From: Caldicellulosiruptor acetigenus | GTDB taxonomy: Bacteria > Bacillota > Thermoanaerobacteria > Caldicellulosiruptorales > Caldicellulosiruptoraceae | Direction of reading: 5' to 3' | Assembly (NCBI RefSeq): GCF_026914305.1 | Contig: NZ_CP113866.1 | Span: 2,608,001-2,672,000 of the forward strand | DNA length: 64,000 nt | Shown: one piece after another, positions 8,501-18,289 of the stretch | How the letters are laid out: each line of letters starts with the position of its first letter | Numbering within the stretch: the first letter of the stretch is position 1 | Translations under genes and position numbers: made by a program | Notes under the pieces: generated by a model | Databases searched by the model: none | The model's input: only the letters and a program-made list of their open reading frames with translations | Told to the model about the DNA's origin: nothing

Positions 8501-9829
8501 ATGGAGAAAGTCAACCAGTTTATCACAAAATATATATACCTTTTTGCAATAACAAGCCTTGTCTTTCCAATATTTATTATGTTTTCTTCCATGGTTGCTC
8601 CAGTGGACGTATCCAATATTTTTTTGGCATTTGTGGTCATGGACATTTTGTTCTTGCTAATACCACATCTTATTCGCGCAAAAAGCCAGGGAATGTGGGA
8701 AAAGATTTTAAATATCCTGTTTATAATAGTAGTTCCCCAAGGTTTTGCATTAATTGTGTTAAAGCCCTATGGTTTTTTTGAAATGTTTCTCGGTCAAGTT
8801 TTTTGCATGGGACTTTATATACACTCATATTTGATATTCGAAAAAGAGCAGGTCTCGCTCTCACTGGGAGCAATCTTAGCAGGTCTTTGGGCTATAATAA
8901 TCGTGGGAGCAGTTTCAAGTTTTATGAACATCCCAAGAAATATTACAAGCCAATACACTACCTATTCAATAATATTTTTGGTGACAAGTGTTTATCTCAT
9001 AAACAGGGTTAACTTGGAAAATCTGCTGAGCAGAAGATATAGAAGAAAAAATAGCATATCAAACAGTATAAGTTATATTAACCTATTCTTGAGCATTGGG
9101 TTTATCGTGATGCTTCTTCTTCTTTTCAAGTTCAAGGGGCTTGCACCATACATTGTTGCATTTATTGTGGAAGTGGTAAAGTTTGTGCTCAAAGTGATAA
9201 AGAAAATCCTCGACTTTTTAAACTCTTTGTTTGCCACAACAAAACCACAGACAAATACCGGAAATGGATTAGAAGAATTTCTCAAAAATATGAGACCAGC
9301 AAAAAAGAGCTTGCTCTCTCAAATCCTTGACTTTATTGGTTATGTCCTTGCACTGTCAATTTTGGGATTTTTGTTATACAAGACTTTTGGGATTTTTGTA
9401 AACATATTGAAACAGATGATGGCAAACTTTTTGCTCTTTTTGAATAGCATTGCTGGTAATCTTCAGATTGAAGAAAGAGGGCAAAACTACACAGATGTGA
9501 AGACATTTATCTTTGCAAAAAAATCCCCTCATCAAAAATTAAAAAATGCCAGAACAAAAAGAGTAAGCTTTGAGAAAATAAACGATTTAAACCTGCGACT
9601 TCGAATCATCTTCAAACTCACAATGGAATATTTCCATCACAGGAAAAATTATGTGCTCAAAAGTTCTTACACCCCAATTGAGATGGGAAAGACCATCTCA
9701 AAAGGTGAGCTTTTAAACGCTGATGTTGTGAACAAGCTTGTTGAAGAATATAATAAAGTTAGATATAACAGAGAATACAAGGTACTGTCCACTGAGAACT
9801 TTGAGCGCTTTTTGAAAAACCTTAAATAA
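8501..9829 (+). CDS. Polytopic membrane protein with C-terminal DUF4129
   Basis: About 442 residues. The first 310 contain roughly nine hydrophobic segments. The C-terminal cytosolic part (LNLRLRIIFKLTMEYF, then SYTPIEMGKTI) matches the DUF4129 domain found next to transglutaminase-like and MoxR-type genes. GTG at 8492 is possible, but GGAG spaced 8 nt from ATG 8501 decides the start. It is followed by two more cell-envelope genes on the same strand, so a role in envelope or polysaccharide processing is possible. The function of DUF4129 is not established. Confidence 0.75.
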   Translation: MEKVNQFITKYIYLFAITSLVFPIFIMFSSMVAPVDVSNIFLAFVVMDILFLLIPHLIRAKSQGMWEKILNILFIIVVPQGFALIVLKPYGFFEMFLGQVFCMGLYIHSYLIFEKEQVSLSLGAILAGLWAIIIVGAVSSFMNIPRNITSQYTTYSIIFLVTSVYLINRVNLENLLSRRYRRKNSISNSISYINLFLSIGFIVMLLLLFKFKGLAPYIVAFIVEVVKFVLKVIKKILDFLNSLFATTKPQTNTGNGLEEFLKNMRPAKKSLLSQILDFIGYVLALSILGFLLYKTFGIFVNILKQMMANFLLFLNSIAGNLQIEERGQNYTDVKTFIFAKKSPHQKLKNARTKRVSFEKINDLNLRLRIIFKLTMEYFHHRKNYVLKSSYTPIEMGKTISKGELLNADVVNKLVEEYNKVRYNREYKVLSTENFERFLKNLK

Positions 9830-9917
9830 TTCTATTTCTTTTAAACTTGCATACAAAAAGCAATATCCGAATAAGTTATTTATTGAGAGGCTGGATTTTT
9901 GATTTTTAAAAAAGCAA

Positions 9918-10769
9918 ATGAGATTTAAAAGATATGTTCTTGTGATAATAGAAAAAACAAAGCTAAGCAAGTTCTTTATACCCTTTCTTGCTCTTTTGTG
10001 CTGCATGGTACTGCTTTTAGTGTATCTTTTTTACAATCCAAAACCCAAAATAAAAGAAGCTGCCAGCCAAGTATCATCGTATATTGCTATCATTTTTGAA
10101 GATGCTGGAATGGACGAGGAAGAAGTACAAAAGCTTTTGAGTATAAATGTGCCGTTTGACATTGCCATCATTCCCTTTTTGCCTTTTTCCAACAAGATAT
10201 CTCTCATGTGCCATGAAAAAGGAAAGGAAGTTATGCTTCATCTTTCAATGGAACCTGAAGAGGGAAGTACTGTTTGGCTTTGCCCACGAAGTATTATGAA
10301 TGCAACACCAGATGATGAGATTGAAAAAATTTTCAAAGATGCCCTGGCAAATGTAGCAAATAGCAAGGGACTGAGTATTCATCTTGGTACACTTGTCTGC
10401 AAAAATGAAAGAATAGTAAAAAAGCTTTCTACCATTGCAAAAGAAAATAATTTGTTTATAGTAGACTCTACCTTTTCCTCAGAGTCACTCTTTGCAAAAA
10501 TAGGAAAGCAGATGGGACTTCAAGTAGTCATCCCAGACATTGTAGTTGATTCAAGAAATGAGCTAAAACCAATACAAGACAAGTTCAATCTTCTTTTTAA
10601 CATAGCAAAGAAGAAAGGATTTGCAGTGGCAATAGGTCACCTTGGGCTTGATGGTGGTATCACAACAATTGAAGCATTCAAGCAGGCCATTCAAAGGGCT
10701 GAAAAAGAAAATATAAAGTTTGTATTTGTCTCAGAGATTTCAAGGCTTCAAAAGGAAAATATTAAGTAA
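9918..10769 (+). CDS. Divergent polysaccharide deacetylase (YibQ/DUF610 family)
   Basis: A 283-residue protein with an N-terminal membrane anchor (FFIPFLALLCCMVLLLVYLF). Its extracellular domain matches the divergent polysaccharide deacetylase family: IIFEDAGMDEEEV with the metal-type Asp, FDIAIIPFLPFS, EVMLHLSMEPEE, and a late AIGHLGLDGGITT segment. Members adopt the NodB-like barrel, but many lack full catalytic evidence. No strong ribosome site precedes the ATG. It lies 88 nt after the DUF4129 gene and 92 nt before the large secreted protein. Confidence 0.8.
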   Translation: MRFKRYVLVIIEKTKLSKFFIPFLALLCCMVLLLVYLFYNPKPKIKEAASQVSSYIAIIFEDAGMDEEEVQKLLSINVPFDIAIIPFLPFSNKISLMCHEKGKEVMLHLSMEPEEGSTVWLCPRSIMNATPDDEIEKIFKDALANVANSKGLSIHLGTLVCKNERIVKKLSTIAKENNLFIVDSTFSSESLFAKIGKQMGLQVVIPDIVVDSRNELKPIQDKFNLLFNIAKKKGFAVAIGHLGLDGGITTIEAFKQAIQRAEKENIKFVFVSEISRLQKENIK

Positions 10770-10861
10770 TTTTAATTGAATCTTTCTTTTTATCGCAATA
10801 TAATTAATATTCAGGACTACAAAAGAACAAAAAGCAGGAAGGAGAAGATAGAATAGAAGAC

Positions 10862-13084
10862 ATGAAGAAAAACCTTGTTGCAGTTTTGATAACATTTGTC
10901 TTTTTCATAAACTTATTTTCTTTCGGCAGGGTACAAGCAACGCAAAGCGCACCAGAAAAGCATCTATTTTCTGTAAAGCCAAAAGGAAACTATGTTGAGA
11001 TTTTGAAAGGCAGTCAAGTTGTTGCCAAGATATTGCCACCAGAACTTTTAGATGAATCTCCAGCAAAAAAGGAAGAGACCCAAACAATTCTGCTGCCGTT
11101 TATTGAAAATGGAGTAGTTAACTGGAGGTTTGAAAAAAGTGAACCTTCAGACCTTTTATTTTTGTCAGACGGTAAAAATAATACTTTAAAGCTCAACTTT
11201 CATACGTTTGACGTCTTTTATAAAATAACATCACCGTATATTGCCCTCAAAGATGAATATCAATCTGCTCAGATTGCCTTTAGCTACAACTTCGAATTTA
11301 AAAGAACGCCCCAGCTCAAAGACGATGAGACCATCAATGTAGAAATCTCTATTTTTTCTGAAAACAAAACAAAAATACTTCTACTACCTGAAAAGATAAA
11401 ACTAACTTCTGGCAAGGGAACATTTAAAACCTCTTTTTCTGTCCCGGTTGATAGTAAGTTTATAAGCTTTGAGATTTCTCAGACAAGCCGCAATCTTATA
11501 AGCTGTGAGTTTGAAAATTTCAAGATAACCCTTGTAAAACCCTCAAAGTACACCTTCTTGCTGAAAAACGTTCAGGTTTACAACAACTATATTCAGCAGG
11601 ATTTTGAAAATGGTTTCCAAAAGTTTACCAGAAAAATATTTGTATCTTCCTCACAGGATGTCATAAATGTTGAAGAGACTTTAAAAGCAAAAGAAGACCA
11701 TCAAATTTTCAAAGAATACTCCTTAGTTGAATTTGAGTCAAGACCCCTTTTTATTCTGAAAAGAGATTACAAACTCGAAAAATTCACAAAACCTATGTAT
11801 GTTACAGACTCTCTTTCAGATTTTTATTTAAAGCTTGAAAACTGTGCCATAGGTTATGCAAACAATTATGATTCAATCGAAACATATAACCTGAAAAATA
11901 AGGCAAATGTGTTTATGTTTCTTTCAAATTCTGATGATATAAAGTATTTTGTAATTGGAAAAAACAAAGAACATATATACACCACAACACAGCTGTTCAG
12001 AAGAGGATTCGAAAAGACATATGTGTATTCCATCTTTCCTGAGAATTACACATATTCGATAAAATCAAGGTCACCAAACGCCACAAAAGCTATTTTAATC
12101 TTTTCTCATCACTCTGACTCAAATATGATATCAATTATAAAAGCTATGATGTTTGGCACAACAGATACTAAAGACCCTTCTTATATGAAAAAGGGATTTG
12201 TAGGATATAAAATACCAATAACATGGGGATTCTTCTACAAATCAGTAAAGGGAATACCTGGATTTGACAATCCAGAATACAAAAAGCTCATAGAGTTTTT
12301 GGCTCAAAAGAAAATAGAGGTTGTGTTGCACACAGCATCGCCAGTTGCTCAAGAAAACACTGTGCAGCTTATCAAAAAAGCACTGGAAGATACAAGCTAT
12401 TTAAAGCTTGATGACTGGATTGACCACAGTCTATCTGACGGCACACGAAGTGCAGCTTTAAAGAGCGAAGGTGCTATCAAAGGTAGCAAAAACTATTCGT
12501 TTGACCTTTTTTTGAAACACGGGTACAAATACTGCTGGTCGTACCTTGACGTAAAGATAGACTCGCTCAACATGCTTCAGCCTGACAAAGTCACTTGGCA
12601 TCCGCAGATTTTTTTCAAGAACTACAACTTTGGAGAAGGTGACTCGCTTTACCAGTGGAACTCGGTAAGATACAGAAATCTTCCAAAGATGCTCACTCAA
12701 AATCAACTTGACAAACTTATAAATGAAAACGGAGTGTGTATCATCCACGACTACTTTGCACATCCTATGCAGAAAAATAGGCTTTTTGTTGTAAAGAACA
12801 AAAACGTGTATATCTCGCCGCAGTTTGATAAAAGTCTCAGATTAGTCTCAAACCTCATGAGCAAAAAACTTCTGTGGGTACCAACAGTAAAAGAGTTTAT
12901 CGACTATGAGGTTGCATTGAAAAATGTGCAAATAACGCCGCTTGACTCAACAACCCTTGTTGTAGACAATAAAAACTACTCTGAGATAAAAGGTTTTACC
13001 TTAATTACCCTTTTGCCAAATGGTCAGGAAAAAAGAACCACAGTTAATCTGCTTCCAGGTGTAAATCTCATTACAATACCATAA
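10862..13084 (+). CDS. Large exported protein of unknown function
   Basis: A 740-residue protein starting with a clear signal peptide (MKKNLVAVLITFVFFINLFS, then a likely cleavage after VQA). Residues about 40-400 look like beta-rich repeats. About 440-680 contains histidine/aspartate-rich segments (VVLHTASP, WIDHSLSDGTRS, CIIHDYFAHP) that resemble deacetylase or glycosidase barrels without a motif I can name. A GGAG lies 17 nt upstream of the ATG, further than usual. It ends at a terminator and follows a deacetylase-family gene, suggesting a cell-surface carbohydrate role. That is context only. Confidence 0.75.
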   Translation: MKKNLVAVLITFVFFINLFSFGRVQATQSAPEKHLFSVKPKGNYVEILKGSQVVAKILPPELLDESPAKKEETQTILLPFIENGVVNWRFEKSEPSDLLFLSDGKNNTLKLNFHTFDVFYKITSPYIALKDEYQSAQIAFSYNFEFKRTPQLKDDETINVEISIFSENKTKILLLPEKIKLTSGKGTFKTSFSVPVDSKFISFEISQTSRNLISCEFENFKITLVKPSKYTFLLKNVQVYNNYIQQDFENGFQKFTRKIFVSSSQDVINVEETLKAKEDHQIFKEYSLVEFESRPLFILKRDYKLEKFTKPMYVTDSLSDFYLKLENCAIGYANNYDSIETYNLKNKANVFMFLSNSDDIKYFVIGKNKEHIYTTTQLFRRGFEKTYVYSIFPENYTYSIKSRSPNATKAILIFSHHSDSNMISIIKAMMFGTTDTKDPSYMKKGFVGYKIPITWGFFYKSVKGIPGFDNPEYKKLIEFLAQKKIEVVLHTASPVAQENTVQLIKKALEDTSYLKLDDWIDHSLSDGTRSAALKSEGAIKGSKNYSFDLFLKHGYKYCWSYLDVKIDSLNMLQPDKVTWHPQIFFKNYNFGEGDSLYQWNSVRYRNLPKMLTQNQLDKLINENGVCIIHDYFAHPMQKNRLFVVKNKNVYISPQFDKSLRLVSNLMSKKLLWVPTVKEFIDYEVALKNVQITPLDSTTLVVDNKNYSEIKGFTLITLLPNGQEKRTTVNLLPGVNLITIP

Positions 13085-13090
13085 AAACAA

Positions 13091-13132
13091 AAGGGGCTTT
13101 AGGAGCTAATCTATTGCCTAAAGTCCCTTTTT
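13091..13132 (+). terminator. Rho-independent terminator after the secreted-protein gene
   Basis: AAGGGGCTTTAGG pairs with CCTAAAGTCCCTT and is followed by a T-run, 6 nt after the stop codon at 13084. The opposing spoVG gene ends at 13158, so this separates convergent genes. Confidence 0.85.
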
Positions 13133-13157
13133 CTTCCTTTTGATTCTTTCTTTCATT

Positions 13158-13424
13158 TTATTCTCCTGCTGAGATAACAGCTTCATACTTCTCAATCACA
13201 GCTTTTTGAACCATGTCTCGCGTCTCCTGGTTTATTGGATGAGCAATATCTTTAAATTCGCCCTCAGGCGTTTTGCGGCTTGGCATAGCAATGAAAAGCC
13301 CGTTTTGCCCCTCGATAATCTTGATGTCATGAACAACAAAACAGTTGTCAAAGGTCACCGACACAATAGCCTTCATTCTTCCTTCATTTGTAATCTTTCT
13401 AATCCTAACATCTGTCACCTGCAT
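13158..13424 (-). CDS. spoVG: SpoVG RNA-binding regulator
   Basis: An 88-residue protein with a clear SpoVG sequence ([43 protein letters not shown]). SpoVG is a small regulator of sporulation and cell-wall genes, reported to bind RNA or DNA. An ATG at 13439 also opens the frame, but it is part of the GGAGG ribosome site placed 8 nt before the ATG at 13424, which I take as the start. It lies downstream of purR, as in Bacillus. Confidence 0.97.
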   Translation of the reverse strand: MQVTDVRIRKITNEGRMKAIVSVTFDNCFVVHDIKIIEGQNGLFIAMPSRKTPEGEFKDIAHPINQETRDMVQKAVIEKYEAVISAGE

Positions 13425-13544
13425 AAGTCCATCCTCCATGTTAAAATTTAGTGTTGTTATTTTATATAATTCTCCACTTTTTAATCTTTCCCTTTAGCAT
13501 TTTTAACAAAATTTTCTTTCTATTTGGTGCATTTTGTTTAATTT

Positions 13545-14363
13545 TTATGAAATAACCTGAGGGTTGATAGAAAAGGTGATTTTCTTATTTTCGGCATTAA
13601 GTTCCTCAAGAACTAAGAGGCTTTTGTAATCCACATCCACAGACTTTTTATCTTTTGTTGCAATGAGCACTCCAACTCCAACCAAGCTTGATTCAAACTC
13701 AGAAAGAAGGTCTTTCATGCCTCGCACTGTTCCACCGCCGCGCATGAAATCGTCTATGAACAAAACCTTTGCACCTTTTTTAATAGCTTTCTTTGCCATT
13801 GTCATTGTTTCAATCTTGCCTGTTGTGCCTGAGATGTACGAAATATTGACAGTTGAACCTTCTGTGAACTTGCTTGAGTTTCGTGCAACAACAAGTGGTT
13901 TGTTGAAATACTGGGCAACATACGATGCAAGCGCAATACCTTTTGCCTCAACAGTGGCAATGTAGTCTATTTCTTTTTCTAAAAATAACCTCACAAATAT
14001 TCTCGCAGCTTTTTTTATAACCTCTGGATTAAAGACAATGTCGTTTATATATACAAACCCGCCTGACACGATTCTTTCGGGATTTTGCAGCTCATTTTTC
14101 AGAAAGTTTAAAAATTCTATCTCATCCTCTTTTTTCATAACAGGGATGTAATAAACTCCACCGGCAGCCCCGCTAACTGTCTCAAGCCTGCCCTGTCCTG
14201 TCTGCTCGAATATTTGTGATATCAAATCTATATCCTCACTCAAGGTGGATTTTGCACAGCTCAGCTTTTCACAAAAAAAAGTGAGACTAAAAAGCTTCAT
14301 AGGATTTTGCACAAGTGTGCTTGTTATAAAAATGAGCCGTTCTGATTTACCAATCTTTTGCAA
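13545..14363 (-). CDS. purR: Purine operon repressor PurR
   Basis: About 272 residues. The N-terminal winged-helix DNA-binding domain (residues 1-75, with CEKLSCAKSTLSEDI) is followed by a phosphoribosyltransferase-like effector domain with the PRPP loop VLFIDDFMRGGGTVRG. In Bacillus PurR represses purine genes and is released by PRPP. The frame extends to a GTG at 14372, but that GTG is inside a GGAGGTG ribosome site; the TTG at 14363, 6 nt after it, is the better start. It is followed by spoVG on the same strand. Confidence 0.95.
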   Translation of the reverse strand: MQKIGKSERLIFITSTLVQNPMKLFSLTFFCEKLSCAKSTLSEDIDLISQIFEQTGQGRLETVSGAAGGVYYIPVMKKEDEIEFLNFLKNELQNPERIVSGGFVYINDIVFNPEVIKKAARIFVRLFLEKEIDYIATVEAKGIALASYVAQYFNKPLVVARNSSKFTEGSTVNISYISGTTGKIETMTMAKKAIKKGAKVLFIDDFMRGGGTVRGMKDLLSEFESSLVGVGVLIATKDKKSVDVDYKSLLVLEELNAENKKITFSINPQVIS

Positions 14364-14469
14364 AAAAGACACCTCCAGAAAAACAAAAGAACATGGGATA
14401 CTTTTAATATTAAATATTTATTGAAAATAATTATATCACAACTTCCGAATGATACAAAAATTTTTTGAG

Positions 14470-14479
14470 CGAACGTTCG
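14470..14479. promoter_or_regulatory. Candidate operator upstream of purR
   Basis: A perfect 10-bp palindrome CGAACGTTCG flanked by A/T-rich arms lies about 105 nt upstream of the purR start. It contains the CGAA core of Firmicute PurBox half-sites, so autoregulation by PurR is plausible. The head-to-head spacing differs from the classic Bacillus arrangement. Confidence 0.35.
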
Positions 14480-14600
14480 ATTTAAAAAATCTATCTAAAT
14501 CTCTATGTAAATTGTGATATTTCTAAAAAATACCTGAATCAACAAAAGAATAATCTCCAAAACTAATCAGTTGCACTCAATACTGGCAATTTAGATCATT

Positions 14601-16256
14601 TTACAAAACCATTAACTGATTTTCATGTCTTCTATAAAACTCTAAAAACTCACTTCTAAAAAGTGGTTTTGAGAATAGAAAACCTTGAGCAAGGTCACAG
14701 CCAAGATCTTTTGCAATCTTGTAATGAAATGGTGTTTCCACACCTTCAGCAATTACTTTTATCTTCAAAGCATGAGCTATATCAACGACTCCTTTTACTA
14801 TCGTTCCTACACTTTTGTCAAAAACCGCATTTTCTATACATCTGTTATCAACCTTCACTGCATCAACAGGGAAATATCTTATAGTATCAATAGATATATT
14901 ATCGCTGCACCAGTCATCTACAATTATCCTAAAACCTTTTTGTTTAACCTCTTCAGCAACTTTTAAACACTCAGAAAGATTTGTGTCAATATCCTGCTGA
15001 CTTATCTCAAATACCATCATATCATTATACTTGTCACAGTAGGTAAAAACCTTGTTCGAAAAAATGCGTTCAACCACATAAGAGTCTAAAAACGACACAT
15101 TTAATGAGATAAAAAAATCCTCTGTACACGTCTTCTCAAAATCTTCCATATCCTCTGCAACTGTATCTAACACCCATTCTTCAATCTCAGGAATCATACC
15201 TTCTTTCTGGGCAATCGATATAAATTCCTTCGCAGAGACTATCCCTTTTTGTGGGTTTATCCATCTTAAAAACACTTCTGCCCCCGCAACTTTGTGCTTC
15301 TTCAAATCAACCAATGGTTGGTACACAAGCAAAAAGTTCTTTTTGAGCACAGCCTTTTTGAGTTCTTTTGCCACCGAAATGCAGATGGAAAATTTTGAGT
15401 TCTCTTCTTCGCTTGTAAAATGTACCTTCTTATCATCCTTTATTCTCGCCTTCTCAAGCGCTTTTGTAGCAGATTTTAAAACCTCATGGATACTGTTACC
15501 ATCATTAGGATAAAAAGCAACTCCTATAATACTCTTCAGTTCAAGCTCCTCACCAACAAGATACCATCTGCCATCTATGATTTCCTCTATGACCTTTATG
15601 TACTGCAAAAGCAAATCCCTACAACCGTAATCATAAAAGAGTATCGCAAATTTGTTTTCCTCTATTTTGGCAACAAAGCTCTTCTCAGGAAGCCCATTTT
15701 TTAGCTTGTATCCAATATCTTTTAATATTACATTAGAAAGCGAATAAAAATTCACCATTTCAAATTCTGATAAGTTTTCTATATCCACTACAACAACTGC
15801 TATTTCATTAAAATATGAAGGCACATCTTTTCTCAATTTATCAAAGAATATCTCAAGCTGGAGTTTGTTTGGAAGCCCTGTAATCATGTCAAAATATGCA
15901 ATCTCAACTATCTTTGTCTTTTTTCCATTTGGAAACTTTTTATACTCCTTTTTTGTTATCTCAAAAAGTTTTCTTTTGAGAACATCACACTCAGCAGCTG
16001 TCTTGTGCAAAAACATTTTAAGCTTATATTTTTCTTGCAAGAGTTTGTAGAGCACGTAAAATAAATATAAGCTGTCTGCTATAACTACTGCAGTTGTAAA
16101 AATAGCAACAATAAGTTTATACTTTTCAAAAAGTGGTCCTCTAAAAAATACTAAGTAGATTACCCCTGCTAAATAAGCTATGTTCAAGATAAAAAACGCA
16201 AGGGCAGCTTTAAAACCTTTGTTGAAACATTTCGAAAGACAAAGCTTTGAAAACAT
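14601..16256 (-). CDS. Membrane GGDEF-EAL protein, degenerate cyclase with probable c-di-GMP phosphodiesterase
   Basis: 551 residues: two N-terminal membrane segments (about 15-65), a linker, a GGDEF-like domain (about 120-275) and an EAL domain (about 290-545). The GGDEF signature is replaced by IEENKF, so cyclase activity is unlikely. The EAL domain keeps most metal and substrate residues: E in GAEVFLRW (EVF in place of EAL), N in LNVS, E in FEISQ, DD in DDWCSD, K in AVKVD, E in AEGVET and Q in LAQGFLF. It probably degrades or senses c-di-GMP. GGAGG precedes the ATG. It stands alone. Confidence 0.88.
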   Translation of the reverse strand: MFSKLCLSKCFNKGFKAALAFFILNIAYLAGVIYLVFFRGPLFEKYKLIVAIFTTAVVIADSLYLFYVLYKLLQEKYKLKMFLHKTAAECDVLKRKLFEITKKEYKKFPNGKKTKIVEIAYFDMITGLPNKLQLEIFFDKLRKDVPSYFNEIAVVVVDIENLSEFEMVNFYSLSNVILKDIGYKLKNGLPEKSFVAKIEENKFAILFYDYGCRDLLLQYIKVIEEIIDGRWYLVGEELELKSIIGVAFYPNDGNSIHEVLKSATKALEKARIKDDKKVHFTSEEENSKFSICISVAKELKKAVLKKNFLLVYQPLVDLKKHKVAGAEVFLRWINPQKGIVSAKEFISIAQKEGMIPEIEEWVLDTVAEDMEDFEKTCTEDFFISLNVSFLDSYVVERIFSNKVFTYCDKYNDMMVFEISQQDIDTNLSECLKVAEEVKQKGFRIIVDDWCSDNISIDTIRYFPVDAVKVDNRCIENAVFDKSVGTIVKGVVDIAHALKIKVIAEGVETPFHYKIAKDLGCDLAQGFLFSKPLFRSEFLEFYRRHENQLMVL

Positions 16257-16444
16257 AAATTAAATGCCTCCAGTCCCCCTCGAATGTTTAATATATTTTT
16301 ACCCCTGCCTTTGATGGATATAACCTCAATATTTATTCATTTCCTATTTCTTAACCGCTTTCATTATACCTTAATACTTTCTAAAATGGCAAGATTGTGC
16401 TCAAAAAAAACATACAACTTTTCAAATTTTCTTCCCTTGCACTT

Positions 16445-18289
16445 TTACACCACTGCAAACTGGCTCATATAGAGGTTGTAATAGAATCCTTTCCTTGCTA
16501 AAAGCTCTTCATGAGTTCCCTGTTCAATAATTCTGCCGTTGTATATGACAAGGATGAGGTCTGCATTTCTGATGGTGGAAAGTCTGTGGGCTATCACAAA
16601 ACTTGTTCTTCCCTGCATGAGCTTTAGCATTGCCTCTTGCACAAGCTTTTCTGTTCTCGTATCGATGTTACTTGTTGCCTCATCCAAGATGAGTATTGCC
16701 GGGTCAGATAAGATTGCCCTGGCTAAAGCCAAAAGCTGTCTCTGGCCTTGGCTAAGGTCTGCTCCTCCATCTGTGAGTACTGTGTCATACCCGTGTGGAA
16801 GATGTCTTATAAACTCATGAGCATTGGCAGTCTTGGCAGCCATTATCACCTCATCATCTGTTGCAGAAAGTTTACCATACCGGATATTCTCTTTTACAGG
16901 TTCAGAAAAAAGATATGTGTCCTGAAGCACAATACCAAGGTTTTTCCTCAAAGATTCTCTACTGATTTTTCGAATGTCGATACCATCAATCAGTATTTGG
17001 CCACTGTCGATATCATAAAATCGGGTAAGTAAATTGACAATTGTTGTCTTGCCACTGCCTGTGGGACCTACCAGTGCTACCATCTGCCCCGGCTTTACAT
17101 GAAAGCTAATATCTTTCAAAACAGGCTGACCTTTGTTGTATGAAAACCAAACGTTTTTAAATTCCACCTCACCTTTTAAGCTATCTATCTCAGTCTCATC
17201 CTCTGCATGCTTTTCTTCTTCCTCATCCATTATCTCAAACACTCTTTCTGCTGCGGCAAAAGCAGACTGGATTTGATTGAACTGGTTGGCAAGTTCGTTT
17301 AAAGGTCTTGTAAACTGCCTTGCATACTGAATAAAACTTGCAATTGTACCAACCGTGATAAAGCCTTTGAGTGCCAAAAAACCACCCGATGCTGCAACAA
17401 TGATAAACGCAAGGTTGTTCAAAAGGTTCATAAGAGGCGGAATGATTCCTGAAAATATCTGCGCTCTTATCCCAACCTGTGTAAGCTCTCTGTTTACCTT
17501 TTCGAATTTTTCAATCTCATTTTTCTCTCTTGTGAATACTTTGATGACCTTCTGCCCTGTGATGTCTTCTTCAATCACGCTGTTCAAACTTCCAAGAAGC
17601 TTCTGGTTCTGTGAAAAAAGCTTCCTTGTCCTGGTTGCAATCAGGTTTGTAAGACCGAACATCAAAGGAACAACAAGCAGGGTAAGGATTGTAAGAACTG
17701 GACTTAAACTTAACATAACCAAAATAGAGCCCGCAAGGGTGATAATGCTTGAAAATATCGATGTTAAGCTTGCACTCAAAGTGTTGCTGACAACATCTAT
17801 GTCGTTTGTAAGACGCGACATCAAATCTCCATGTGCCCTGGTGTCAAAAATCTTTATAGGAATTTTCTGGAGCTTTGAAAACAGGTCGTTTCGCATCTTG
17901 AAAACTGCTCTTTGCGAGACTATCATCATCCCATAGCCCTGGATATAAGCAAAGATTGAATTTAAGATATACAGAATAATCATTGCCAAAATTATTTTAA
18001 AAAGCCCTTCAAGCCTTCTTGGGATGATGTACTGGTCTATGGCTTTTTTTATCAAAAGAGGCGATACTATCTGGATGAAAGAGCCAACCAGTATCACCAA
18101 AAATATTCCAAAAAGCAAAAGTTTAAATTCTTCAAAGTACTTCCAAAGCCTTCTGAATGTATTTTTCAAATCCTTTGGTTTTGCACTTTTGGCAGAAAAT
18201 CTGTGACCAGGTCCTCTTCCCGGTGCAGGTCCTGGTCCAAACGCAGGTGGCTGAAAAGAAGATGAAGCTTTATTTCTTTCTTCAGGCAC
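16445..18289 (-). CDS. Heterodimeric ABC exporter, half with catalytic Walker B (BmrD/TM288-like)
   Basis: 614 residues: a G/P-rich N-terminal extension, a six-helix exporter domain and a C-terminal ATPase. Walker A is VGPTGSGKTT, Walker B LILDEATSNID keeps the catalytic Glu, and the switch His is present (IAHRLS). The signature is LSQGQ rather than LSGGQ. This is the partner that supplies the canonical Walker motifs in heterodimeric exporters. Its GTG start overlaps the upstream ABC gene by 8 nt behind GAGGGGGA, so the two halves are translationally coupled. Multidrug or lipid export is likely; the substrate is unknown. Confidence 0.92.
   Translation of the reverse strand: MPEERNKASSSFQPPAFGPGPAPGRGPGHRFSAKSAKPKDLKNTFRRLWKYFEEFKLLLFGIFLVILVGSFIQIVSPLLIKKAIDQYIIPRRLEGLFKIILAMIILYILNSIFAYIQGYGMMIVSQRAVFKMRNDLFSKLQKIPIKIFDTRAHGDLMSRLTNDIDVVSNTLSASLTSIFSSIITLAGSILVMLSLSPVLTILTLLVVPLMFGLTNLIATRTRKLFSQNQKLLGSLNSVIEEDITGQKVIKVFTREKNEIEKFEKVNRELTQVGIRAQIFSGIIPPLMNLLNNLAFIIVAASGGFLALKGFITVGTIASFIQYARQFTRPLNELANQFNQIQSAFAAAERVFEIMDEEEEKHAEDETEIDSLKGEVEFKNVWFSYNKGQPVLKDISFHVKPGQMVALVGPTGSGKTTIVNLLTRFYDIDSGQILIDGIDIRKISRESLRKNLGIVLQDTYLFSEPVKENIRYGKLSATDDEVIMAAKTANAHEFIRHLPHGYDTVLTDGGADLSQGQRQLLALARAILSDPAILILDEATSNIDTRTEKLVQEAMLKLMQGRTSFVIAHRLSTIRNADLILVIYNGRIIEQGTHEELLARKGFYYNLYMSQFAVV

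Noticed and set aside
13206-13451. Plus-strand open frame opposite spoVG
   Set aside because: Complete overlap with a conserved gene and no similarity of its own.
17355-17936. 193-residue plus-strand frame opposite the ABC exporter
   Set aside because: Antisense shadow of a conserved ABC gene.
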